Origin: Nocardioides sp.
Lineage (GTDB): Bacteria; Actinomycetota; Actinomycetes; Propionibacteriales; Nocardioidaceae
DNA: 16,734 bases
NCBI GenBank assembly: GCA_030145945.1
Contig: JASLDK010000071.1
Span: 1 to 16,734, forward strand
Direction of reading: 5' to 3'
The notes below the pieces were generated by a model that had not been told where the DNA came from, ran no database searches, and saw nothing but the letters and a program-made list of their open reading frames with translations. Each line of letters starts with the position of its first letter. Position 1 is the stretch's first letter. Both the position numbers and the translations under genes were made by a program. Shown one piece after another: positions 7,456 through 14,394 of this stretch.

Positions 7456-8060
7456 GGCGCTCCGAACTGACCGTTGCGGCGGCTGCCCCCGTCGTGCTCG
7501 GCGTCGTCCTCGGCGCGGTGGGCGGATGGTTGTGGTGGACCTGGTGGGGCCCGGCGCCCCTGGGCCGGATCTATGACACGAGCGCCGGTCCGCACTGGTA
7601 TCCCGACCCGTTCGACCCCGGCGTCACCCGCGACTTCAGCGGTACGGCGGAGTTCGTGGTGATCGCTTTCGGCCTGGCGCTCGCCCTCGGGGTCGTGTCC
7701 GCCTTCGTCGCCCGCAACGGTGCGTTGGCCGGGCTCGGCGCTCTCGTGGTCGGGACGATCGCGGCGGCGGCCCTGATGACGGCGATCGGTCTCGCTCAGA
7801 GCCCGCCCGACCCACAGGCCAAGGCGGAGCACGTCAAGGCCGGGACGAAGCTGCCCAGCGAGAAGATGCCCGGACACCTCGAGATCGTCGGGTGGACGCC
7901 CTACCTGGCATGGCCGGTCGGGGGACTGCTCGGCTTCCTCGTGGTGATGGTGTCGTTCCCGGTCGACAAGGGTTCGCCCCGGAGCGACAAGGACAACCTC
8001 ACGCTCGCCGGATCGCCGCCACCCGTGCCGCCGTCAGTCGCACCAACTCCGCAGGGCTGA
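7452..8060 (+). CDS. Small four-helix membrane protein, DUF2567-like
   Basis: A 202-residue protein with four hydrophobic segments: about residues 8-30 (ending GGWLWWTWWGP), 71-92, 97-119 and 150-172. A region of about 40 residues between helices 1 and 2 contains WYPDPFD, and the C-terminal tail is Pro-rich and soluble. The layout recalls the actinobacterial DUF2567 family, but I assign this only tentatively and know no function. The ATG at 7452 forms ATGA with the dnaE1 stop; a GTG at 7440 in the same frame is an alternative. Coupling to dnaE1 suggests coexpression, not necessarily a role in replication. The last 62 bases overlap the 3' end of the convergent ybaK-like gene. Confidence 0.82.
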   Translation: MRRSELTVAAAAPVVLGVVLGAVGGWLWWTWWGPAPLGRIYDTSAGPHWYPDPFDPGVTRDFSGTAEFVVIAFGLALALGVVSAFVARNGALAGLGALVVGTIAAAALMTAIGLAQSPPDPQAKAEHVKAGTKLPSEKMPGHLEIVGWTPYLAWPVGGLLGFLVVMVSFPVDKGSPRSDKDNLTLAGSPPPVPPSVAPTPQG

Positions 8061-8484
8061 GCTCGACCTCCATCCCGCGCTTGCCGGCCGAGACGAAGAC
8101 AGTCTCGAAGCCGAGCGCGGAGTCGTCGACGACGGTCGGATGCGCCTTGCGCTGACCCAACGGGGAGATCCCGCCGACGACATAGCCCGTCGCCCGCTCG
8201 GCGGCCTTCGGATCGGCCATCGCGGCCTTGCGGCCGTCGACGGCCCGCGCGAGCGCCTTGAGGTCGAGCTGTCCGGTCACCGGCACCACGCCCACCACCA
8301 GGGAACCGTCGATGTCGGCGAACAGTGTCTTGAAGACCCGACCCGGTTCGATCCCGAGCGCCGCGGCGGCCTCCTCGCCGTAGGACGCGGCCCGCGGGTC
8401 GTGGGCGTACTCGTGCACGGTGAACGCGACACCGGCCGTGCTCAGCGCGGTCGTGGCCGGCGTACCGCCGGGCTTCTTCGCCAT
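7999..8484 (-). CDS. ybaK: Cys-tRNA(Pro) deacylase, YbaK/EbsC family
   Basis: Trans-editing enzyme that hydrolyses cysteine mischarged onto tRNA(Pro). The 161-residue protein is close to the usual 155-160. It contains SYGEEAAAALGI, RVFKTLFADIDG with the lysine (K52) equivalent to the essential K46 of E. coli YbaK, and GGISPLGQRKAHPTVVD, a strong YbaK signature. The ATG is preceded by a GAGGAC ribosome site on the minus strand. It lies 10 bases after the LON-domain gene, so the two form a minus-strand unit. Its 3' end runs 62 bases into the membrane-protein gene on the other strand. Confidence 0.94.
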   Translation of the reverse strand: MAKKPGGTPATTALSTAGVAFTVHEYAHDPRAASYGEEAAAALGIEPGRVFKTLFADIDGSLVVGVVPVTGQLDLKALARAVDGRKAAMADPKAAERATGYVVGGISPLGQRKAHPTVVDDSALGFETVFVSAGKRGMEVELSPAELVRLTAARVAAIRRA

Positions 8485-8494
8485 TGCGACGTCC

Positions 8495-9172
8495 TCAGTT
8501 GGGAGACCACCGCGTGCGGGCCACCTCGGTGGCTGGCAGCGAGGAGATGATGTTGATCGCCTTCAACTCCGAGCGCATCAAGTCGGTGACCAGGACGAGC
8601 CGTTCGGTGGTGTCGGAGGCTTCAAGGAGCTGTTGCCGTTCGCCCATCGGGAGGGGAGTGCAGGCCGCCAGCGTCCAGGAGAGGTACGTAGGGTCGCTCG
8701 GCAGGTCGCCCTGCAGCGGGTCGCCGGCGATCGAGGCCAGCACGTGGCGGTAGGCGGTGAAGGTGACCCGGGCCCGCTCGACGACGTCGGCAGGTGCATC
8801 CGTCTCGGGGCGTGTCTGGGTGTCGTTGAGCAGGGTGACCTCACCGACAGGGAACTGGTCGGTGGTGATCAGGCGGTCGAGCTGGAGGCGGTCACGACCG
8901 ACGGCGACGATGTCGAAGGTGCCATCGGGATGCGGCTCGATCTCGGTCACCTGCATCCGCACGCCGACCCGGTAGAGCGACTGGTTGCCGTGGTCCCCGA
9001 CCTCGTAGCCCTCACGGATCGCGACCGACCCGAAGAGCCGCTCGGCGGGGTCCTCGATTCGGAGCAGGTGGTGGATGAGCGCGCGGTAGCGGTCCTCGAA
9101 GACGTGCAGGGGCACGCTGACCCCCGGGAACAGCACCGTGTTGAGCGGGAACATCGGGAGTCGCTCGGTCAC
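8495..9172 (-). CDS. LON substrate-binding domain protein
   Basis: A 225-residue protein made of the Lon N-terminal substrate-binding domain alone, with no ATPase or protease part. The N-terminal signature LPMFPLNTVLFPGVSVPLHVF is typical, followed by FEDRYRALI and a GSVAIREGYEVG segment; helices fill the C-terminal third (about 130-215). Stand-alone LON-domain proteins are common in actinobacteria, and their function is not well established; binding of unfolded peptides is inferred from Lon. The GTG start at 9172 has no ribosome site, but a TAGGTT box ends six bases upstream, as expected for a leaderless mRNA. Confidence 0.92.
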   Translation of the reverse strand: MTERLPMFPLNTVLFPGVSVPLHVFEDRYRALIHHLLRIEDPAERLFGSVAIREGYEVGDHGNQSLYRVGVRMQVTEIEPHPDGTFDIVAVGRDRLQLDRLITTDQFPVGEVTLLNDTQTRPETDAPADVVERARVTFTAYRHVLASIAGDPLQGDLPSDPTYLSWTLAACTPLPMGERQQLLEASDTTERLVLVTDLMRSELKAINIISSLPATEVARTRWSPN

Positions 9173-9178
9173 GGCACC

Positions 9179-9205
9179 AACCTAGCCCTCGCACCGTCCC
9201 GTCAG
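9179..9205 (-). promoter_or_regulatory. Leaderless promoter of the LON-domain gene
   Basis: On the minus strand TAGGTT (9184 down to 9179) occupies exactly -12 to -7 relative to the GTG at 9172, so transcription probably begins at the start codon. A CTGACG -35-like element (9205 to 9200) lies 15 bases upstream of the box, slightly short spacing. There is no Shine-Dalgarno sequence. Confidence 0.55.
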
Positions 9206-9240
9206 GCGTCCGGCGGCGGCGTCCGGCGTACCACCCCCCG

Positions 9241-9246
9241 TAGAAT
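9241..9246 (+). promoter_or_regulatory. Leaderless -10 box of hisD
   Basis: TAGAAT, a strong match to TAnnnT, occupies -12 to -7 relative to the hisD ATG at 9253, which would make the A of ATG the transcription start. No good -35 element is seen around 9218-9223 (GGCGTC). It diverges from the LON-gene promoter only about 60 bases away. Confidence 0.6.
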
Positions 9247-9252
9247 CGGGGC

Positions 9253-10569
9253 ATGTCACTGATCCGCCGCATCGACCTGCGTGCGATGTCCGATTCTGGC
9301 GAGCCCCAGGCCGACTATCGCGCAGCCGTGCCCCGTGCCGACTTCGACATCGAGGCGGCGGTGCCGGCGGTGCACGCGATCTGCGAGGAGGTCCGCACCC
9401 GCGGGCTGGACGCGATCGTCGAGTTCGGTGAGAAGTTCGACGGCGTCCGCGTCGACGACATCCGGGTGGCGACGTCTGCGATGGCCGATGCCTTGGCGAA
9501 CCTCGACCCTGACATCCGGGCCGGGCTCGAGGAGTCGATCCGGCGACTTCGGGCGACCTGCGCCAACGAACTCGAGCAGGACGCGGTCACTGATCTCGGC
9601 CCCGGTGCCCGGGTCACGCACCGCAAGGTGCCGGTCGGCCGGGTCGGGCTCTATGTCCCCGGTGGTCTTGCGCCGCTCGTCTCCAGTGTGCTGATGAACG
9701 TCGTGCCCGCACAGATCGCGGGGGTCGAGTCGATCGCGCTGGCGTCGCCGCCCCAGAAGGAGTTCGGGGGATCCGTGCACCCGACGATCCTCGCGGCGTG
9801 CGCGCTGCTCGGCGTCGAGGAGGTGTACGCCGTCGGCGGCGCCCAGGCGATCGCGATGTTCGCCTACGGTGTCGGTCCGTGCCGCCGCGTTGATCTGGTG
9901 ACGGGGCCGGGCAACATCTGGGTCGTCACCGCCAAGCGGATCCTGAAGGGTCAGATCGGGATTGACTCCGAGGCCGGTCCGACCGAGATCGCGATCCTCG
10001 CTGACGACACCGGCAATGCGGCCTATGTCGCCGCGGACCTGATCAGTCAGGCCGAGCACGACCCGCTGGCCGCCTCGGTCCTCGTCACGACCTCCGAGCG
10101 GTTGGCCGCCGAGGTCGAGGCCGAGCTCGATCAGCAGGTCGCCGCGACCAAGCACACCGAGCGGATCACCACCTCGCTCGGGGGCAAGCAGTCCGGGATC
10201 GTGCTGGTCCGTGACCTCGAGCAGGGCCTCGACGTGGTCAACGCCTACGCCGCGGAGCACCTCGAGATCCACACCGAGGACGCTGGTGCCTGGGCTGCCC
10301 GAGTCCGCAACGCCGGCGCGATCTTCGTCGGTCCGCACGCTCCGGTCAGCCTGGGCGACTACTGCGCCGGCTCCAACCACGTGCTCCCGACTGCGGGCTG
10401 CGCCTGCCACTCCTCGGGCCTGTCGGTGCGCGCGTTCACCAAGTCCGTGCACGTCATCGACTATTCCGCCGACGCCCTTGCCGAGGTCGCAGATCACGTC
10501 GTGACCCTGGCGGAGGCCGAGGACCTTCCCGGCCACGGTGCGGCGATCACGGTCCGGTCGACGCGATGA
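9253..10569 (+). CDS. hisD: Histidinol dehydrogenase
   Basis: Zinc enzyme that oxidises L-histidinol to L-histidine in two NAD-dependent steps, the last of the pathway. The 438-residue length is normal. Key residues by alignment with E. coli HisD are all present: zinc and substrate ligands Q266 and H269 (SQAEHDP), catalytic pair E335/H336 (AAEHLEIHTED), D369 (LGDYCAGSNH), H376 and H428 (LPGHG), with the same 34- and 7-residue spacings as in E. coli. The start (MSLIRRIDLRA) matches the family and directly follows a -10 box, so the gene is probably leaderless. It is the first gene of the local his operon and shares ATGA with hisC. Confidence 0.98.
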   Translation: MSLIRRIDLRAMSDSGEPQADYRAAVPRADFDIEAAVPAVHAICEEVRTRGLDAIVEFGEKFDGVRVDDIRVATSAMADALANLDPDIRAGLEESIRRLRATCANELEQDAVTDLGPGARVTHRKVPVGRVGLYVPGGLAPLVSSVLMNVVPAQIAGVESIALASPPQKEFGGSVHPTILAACALLGVEEVYAVGGAQAIAMFAYGVGPCRRVDLVTGPGNIWVVTAKRILKGQIGIDSEAGPTEIAILADDTGNAAYVAADLISQAEHDPLAASVLVTTSERLAAEVEAELDQQVAATKHTERITTSLGGKQSGIVLVRDLEQGLDVVNAYAAEHLEIHTEDAGAWAARVRNAGAIFVGPHAPVSLGDYCAGSNHVLPTAGCACHSSGLSVRAFTKSVHVIDYSADALAEVADHVVTLAEAEDLPGHGAAITVRSTR

Positions 10570-11678
10570 CCTCATCGACCGGCGAGCCCTGGCCGCCGCT
10601 GCGCGAGGAGCTTCGCGGCATCGAGCCATACGGCGCCCCGCAGCTCGACGTACCCGTCCAGCTGAACGTCAATGAGAACCCCTACGGTCCGTCGGCCGCA
10701 TGCGTTGCCGACATCGCAGCCGCCGCAGGGGAGGCAGCGGCGACGCTGAACCGCTATCCCGACCGGGAGTTCGTCGCGCTGCGGACCGCGCTGGCTGCCT
10801 ATCTGTCGAAGGACACGCCGGCCGGGGTCGTGCCCGAGCAGGTGTGGGCGGCCAACGGGTCCAACGAGGTCATGCTGCAACTGCTGCAGGCCTTCGGCGG
10901 TCCGGGACGCACGGCAGTCAGCTTCGCGCCGACGTACTCGATGTATCCCGAATACGCGCGCGACACCAACACCCGTTGGATCGCCGGACACCGGGCAGAG
11001 GACTTCTCGCTCGACCTCGACGCGGCCCGCGACCTGGTGAAGTCCGAGCAGCCGAGCGTGATCCTGCTTCCGAGCCCCAACAATCCGACCGGCACGGCGC
11101 TGCCGCCCGAAGCGGTCGGCGTCCTGTGTGAGGCCGCTGGGGATGGCGGGATCGTCGTCGTCGACGAGGCGTACGGCGAGTTCCGGCGCGAGGGTGTGCC
11201 GAGCGCGGTCGAGCTGTTGCCGGCGTACCGCAATCTCGTGGTGACCCGCACCATGAGCAAGGCCTTCGCCGGCGCCGGTCTGCGTCTGGGCTACCTCGCC
11301 GCGGCCGCGGAGATCTGCGATGCGATCCGCGTGGTGCGCCTGCCCTACCACCTCTCGGCGGTGACCCAGGCCGTCGCACTCGCGGCGCTGCGTCACGCAC
11401 CCGAGCTGCTCGGCAAGGTCGACGAGCTCCGGCGAGAGCGGGATGCGCTCGTCGAGTGGTTGCGTGCCGAGGGGTACGACGTCGCCGACTCCGACGCCAA
11501 TTTCTGCTTGTTCGGCCGATTCGCCGACCGCCATGCTGTCTGGCAGGGTCTTCTCGACCGGGGGGTCCTGATCCGGGAGACCGGACCCGATGGTTGGTTG
11601 CGGGTGTCGGTCGGCACCCCCGACGAGATGGCGGCCTTCCGGGCCGCCCTGACTGATGTGAACGGAGAGCGGGCATGA
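10566..11678 (+). CDS. hisC: Histidinol-phosphate aminotransferase
   Basis: PLP enzyme (class I/II aminotransferase fold) that transfers an amino group from glutamate to imidazole-acetol phosphate to give histidinol phosphate. The 370-residue protein has LNVNENPYGPS near the N-terminus, PSPNNPTGTALP, VVDEAYGEF with the PLP-pyridine Asp, and the lysine motif TMSKAFAGAGLRLGY with the Schiff-base lysine at K232. RVSVGTPDEM near the end carries the carboxylate-binding Arg. It begins inside the hisD stop (ATGA) and ends in an ATGA overlap with hisB, which supports coupled translation. Context makes histidine synthesis the clear role, although HisC enzymes can also accept aromatic substrates. Confidence 0.97.
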   Translation: MTSSTGEPWPPLREELRGIEPYGAPQLDVPVQLNVNENPYGPSAACVADIAAAAGEAAATLNRYPDREFVALRTALAAYLSKDTPAGVVPEQVWAANGSNEVMLQLLQAFGGPGRTAVSFAPTYSMYPEYARDTNTRWIAGHRAEDFSLDLDAARDLVKSEQPSVILLPSPNNPTGTALPPEAVGVLCEAAGDGGIVVVDEAYGEFRREGVPSAVELLPAYRNLVVTRTMSKAFAGAGLRLGYLAAAAEICDAIRVVRLPYHLSAVTQAVALAALRHAPELLGKVDELRRERDALVEWLRAEGYDVADSDANFCLFGRFADRHAVWQGLLDRGVLIRETGPDGWLRVSVGTPDEMAAFRAALTDVNGERA

Positions 11679-12298
11679 GCCGTACTGCGACCCCTCGAAT
11701 TGGCAGAGTGGAGCGGCAGACGAGCGAGTCGAAGGTGCTCGTCGAGGTCGACATCGACGGCACCGGCCGCCACGACATCTCGACGGGCGTGGGGTTCTAC
11801 GACCACATGCTCACCGCCTTCGCCCGGCACTCGCTGGTCGACCTGACCGTGCAGACCGAGGGTGACGTCCACATCGACGCGCACCACACCACCGAGGACA
11901 CCGCGATCGCGCTCGGGCAGGCGCTGCGCCAGGCGCTGGGTGACAAGGTGGGGATCCGTCGTTTCGGCGACGCCACGGTGCCGCTCGACGAGGCGCTGGT
12001 ACAGGCCGTGGTCGACGTGTCTGGTCGCCCCTACTGCGTGCACACCGGCGAGCCGGAGGGCCAGCAGTACGTCCAGCTCGGTGGGTCCGGCGTCTCCTAC
12101 CTCGGCTCCCTGACGCAACACGTCTTCGAGTCGATCGCCTTCCACGGCCACTTCGCGCTGCACGTGCGGGTCCTCGCCGGCCGAGAGCCGCACCACATCG
12201 TCGAGACCCAGTTCAAGGCGTTCGCCCGTGCCTTCCGCGACGCGGTCGCGCTCGACCCGCGCGAGACCGGGGTCCCCTCGACGAAGGGTGCTCTGTGA
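11675..12298 (+). CDS. hisB: Imidazoleglycerol-phosphate dehydratase
   Basis: Mn-dependent enzyme converting imidazole-glycerol phosphate to imidazole-acetol phosphate. The 207-residue protein is the monofunctional form, without the histidinol-phosphatase domain of enterobacterial HisB, so a separate phosphatase must act elsewhere. The duplicated metal-binding motifs are intact: GFYDHML and DAHHTTEDTAIALG in the first half, then QHVFESIAFHGHFALHV and HHIVETQFKAFARA in the second. The ATG overlaps the hisC stop (ATGA), and the stop overlaps the hisH GTG (GTGA). Confidence 0.97.
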   Translation: MSRTATPRIGRVERQTSESKVLVEVDIDGTGRHDISTGVGFYDHMLTAFARHSLVDLTVQTEGDVHIDAHHTTEDTAIALGQALRQALGDKVGIRRFGDATVPLDEALVQAVVDVSGRPYCVHTGEPEGQQYVQLGGSGVSYLGSLTQHVFESIAFHGHFALHVRVLAGREPHHIVETQFKAFARAFRDAVALDPRETGVPSTKGAL

Positions 12299-12954
12299 GC
12301 ACACCTTCCGTCGTCGTCCTCGACTACGGCTCCGGCAACCTGCGCTCCGCCGTGCGTGCAGTCGAGCGCGCCGGTGCTTCGGTGACCCTGACGGCAGACC
12401 TCGACGCCGCGATGGAGGCCGACGGCCTGCTCGTGCCCGGGGTCGGCGCCTACGAAGCATGCATGCGCGGCCTGCGTGCCATCCGCGGCGAGCGGGTCAT
12501 CGCCCGCCGCCTCTCCGGCGGACGCCCCGTGCTCGGCATCTGCGTCGGCATGCAGATCCTCTTCGAGCGCGGCATCGAGCACGGTGTCGAGACCGAGGGC
12601 TGCGGCGAGTGGCCGGGCGTCGTCGAGCGGCTGCAGGCGCCGATCGTCCCGCACATGGGCTGGAACACCGTCTCCGTGCCGACGGGCACCCGGCTGTTCG
12701 CGGGGATTGAGGACGAGCGGTTCTACTTCGTCCATTCGTACGGCGTCCGCGACTGGACGCTGGTCACCAACGACCGCACGCCCGACAGCCACCAGCCGCT
12801 GGTGACCTGGGCCGAGCACGGTCCCGTGGGCGCAGCGGATCGTTTCGTCGCTGCCGTCGAGAACGGTCCGCTCTGCGCGACGCAGTTCCACCCCGAGAAG
12901 TCAGGGGATGCGGGCGCCCAGTTGCTGCGCAACTGGGTCACCTCGCTGTCCTGA
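12295..12954 (+). CDS. hisH: Imidazole glycerol phosphate synthase, glutaminase subunit
   Basis: Class I glutamine amidotransferase that supplies ammonia to HisF. The 219-residue protein shows the Cys-His-Glu triad: C83 in LGICVGMQ, H199 and E201 in QFHPEKS. The N-terminal VVLDYGSGNLRS and the oxyanion-strand motif VPGVGAYEACM are typical of HisH. It starts with GTG inside the hisB stop. Its partner hisF is about 1.4 kb downstream, separated by a minus-strand gene remnant and hisA; in most actinobacteria hisH, hisA and hisF are closer together. Confidence 0.97.
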   Translation: MSTPSVVVLDYGSGNLRSAVRAVERAGASVTLTADLDAAMEADGLLVPGVGAYEACMRGLRAIRGERVIARRLSGGRPVLGICVGMQILFERGIEHGVETEGCGEWPGVVERLQAPIVPHMGWNTVSVPTGTRLFAGIEDERFYFVHSYGVRDWTLVTNDRTPDSHQPLVTWAEHGPVGAADRFVAAVENGPLCATQFHPEKSGDAGAQLLRNWVTSLS

Positions 12955-12970
12955 CTCCCCGGGGCGTCAG
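12951..12970. terminator. Near-perfect palindrome between hisH and the convergent remnant
   Basis: A 20-base inverted repeat centred between 12960 and 12961 has nine of ten pairs matching (arms CTGAC-t-CCCC and GGGG-c-GTCAG). It includes the hisH stop codon and lies 11 bases from the stop of the minus-strand remnant. It could form a short hairpin in either direction and act as a bidirectional terminator. There is no T-tract, so this is uncertain. Confidence 0.4.
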
Positions 12971-12980
12971 ACCGCTGGAC

Positions 12981-13658
12981 TCAGCGGACCTTGAACTTGG
13001 TGCTGGCCGTGGAAGCGCCGACCGAGCCGGCGTACGACGCGGTCACCGAGTACTTGCCCTTCTTGGTGAGCTTCTTGAAGGTGGCCTTGGCAGCGCCGTT
13101 GGTGACGGCGACCGTCTTGGTCTGGACCTTCTTGCCCTTCTTGAGGGTGAAGGTCATCGTGCCCGTCGGGCGAGCCGACGGGGCAGTGACCGTCGCGGTG
13201 ACCTTGGCCTTGTGCGACTTCTTGGCGTACTTCGCCTTGACCGTGGTGGTCGAGGCTGGCGCAGCCGTCACGTTGATCGTGTTGATCACCGTGCTCTCGC
13301 CGGTCGCGGGCGTACAGGGGATCTGGAAGGGCGTCGGGGCCCCGGCCTTGTAGAGCACCACGTTGATCGTCTGGTTGCCAGCGGCGAGCTTGAGGGCGCT
13401 GCCCGCGGGCCCGGCCGTGATCGTCGGCAGCGCGCCCGTTCCGGACAGAGTGATGGCTCCCGTTGCGGGAACAGCCGTCTTGGGGATGGTGATGGTCGCA
13501 GGCGCCACCGCGTGATCGTTGACCAGATTCGTCGATGCGATGGTCCCGCCGATCTCGTCAGCGTTGTAGAAGAAACGAAGCGCGTCGGCGGTGGCCTGCG
13601 GAATCGTGATCGAGACGGGGTCGGTCGGCGCAGGCGCCTCCCCTAGGATCGACGCCAT
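12981..13658 (-). pseudogene. 5'-truncated secreted Ig-like domain protein (DUF6801-like)
   Basis: An open frame of 225 codons whose protein looks like the C-terminal part of a larger secreted protein. Residues about 12-127 resemble the DUF6801 type of actinobacterial cell-surface proteins (PATITIPKTAVPATG, then FQIPCTPATGESTVINTI). Residues about 134-225 form a bacterial Ig-like domain rich in Lys, Thr and Val (ARPTGTMTFTLKKGKK, GKYSVTASYAG). There is no signal peptide or first half-domain. The frame meets a stop at 13665-13667, just inside hisA, and the only ATG (13658) lacks a ribosome site and overlaps the hisA start. I infer the 5' part was lost where it now meets hisA. A short expressed cytoplasmic protein is the less likely alternative. 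The DUF6801 assignment is from memory of the family. Confidence 0.6.
13644..13649 (+). promoter_or_regulatory. Leaderless -10 box of priA/hisA
   Basis: TAGGAT ends seven bases before the hisA ATG at 13657, so transcription would start at or one base before the start codon. No Shine-Dalgarno sequence is present. The box lies at the junction with the truncated minus-strand gene and would give hisA-hisF a promoter separate from that of hisD. Confidence 0.5.
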
Positions 13659-14394
13659 GACCGGCTATCTCGAACTGCTTCCCGCCGTCGACATCAAGGG
13701 CGGTCAGGCCGTCCAGTTGGTGCAGGGGATCGACGGGTCCGAGAAGCGCTTCGGTGACCCGATCGATGCCGCGATGCGCTGGCAGGACGCCGGCGCCGAG
13801 TGGATCCACCTGGTCGATCTCGACGCCGCTTTCGGGCACGGCGACAACCGCGAACTGCTGGCCGAGATCGTCGGTCGTCTCGACATCAAGGTCGAGATGA
13901 GCGGCGGAATTCGCGACGACGAGTCGCTCGAAGCGGCCATGGCCACCGACTGTCGCCGCGTCAACATGGGCACTGCCGCTCTGGAGCAGCCGGAGTGGTG
14001 CGCGAAGGCCATCGCGACGTACGGCGACCGGGTGGCCGTCGGCCTCGACGTCCGGGGTCGCACCCTCGCTGCTCGGGGCTGGACGAAGGAGGGCGGCGAT
14101 CTGTACGAGACGCTGGCCCGTCTCGACTCCGAGGGTTGCGCCCGTTATGTCGTGACCGACGTCAACAAGGACGGCATGCTGCAGGGACCGAACCTGCAGT
14201 TGTTGAAGGATGTCTGCGCGGCCACCGATCGGCCCGTGGTCGCTTCGGGCGGGGTGACCACCCTCGACGACATCCGAGCGCTGATGGACCTGGTGCCGAC
14301 GGGCGTCGAGGGCGCCATCGCCGGAACCGCCCTCTACACGGGGCAGTTCACGCTTGAAGACGCCCTCGCCCTCACCCGCGGTGGTCTCGTATGA
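13657..14394 (+). CDS. priA: Phosphoribosyl isomerase A (HisA, possibly also TrpF activity)
   Basis: A (beta-alpha)8 barrel that isomerises ProFAR to PRFAR in histidine synthesis. In many actinobacteria the same enzyme (PriA) also isomerises phosphoribosyl anthranilate for tryptophan. The 245-residue protein closely follows the mycobacterial PriA pattern: LLPAVDIKGG, GAEWIHLVDLDAAFG, VEMSGGIRDDESL, VNMGTAALE, LDSEGCARYVVTDVNKDG. Catalytic aspartates are D12 and D168. R140 and W142 (ARGW) match R143 and W145 of M. tuberculosis PriA, which switch between the two substrates. Position 20 is Gln (AVQLVQG), where mycobacterial PriA has Arg19. The ATG at 13657 follows a leaderless -10 box; the stop shares ATGA with hisF. 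Confidence 0.95.
   Translation: MTGYLELLPAVDIKGGQAVQLVQGIDGSEKRFGDPIDAAMRWQDAGAEWIHLVDLDAAFGHGDNRELLAEIVGRLDIKVEMSGGIRDDESLEAAMATDCRRVNMGTAALEQPEWCAKAIATYGDRVAVGLDVRGRTLAARGWTKEGGDLYETLARLDSEGCARYVVTDVNKDGMLQGPNLQLLKDVCAATDRPVVASGGVTTLDDIRALMDLVPTGVEGAIAGTALYTGQFTLEDALALTRGGLV

Noticed and set aside
9256..10629. A 457-codon minus-strand frame opposite hisD
   Set aside because: hisD has every catalytic residue. The antisense frame has typical shadow composition.
13212..13646. Plus-strand frames opposite the Ig-like remnant, including one of 144 codons
   Set aside because: The minus-strand product has clear Ig-like and DUF6801-like sequence; the plus-strand products have none.
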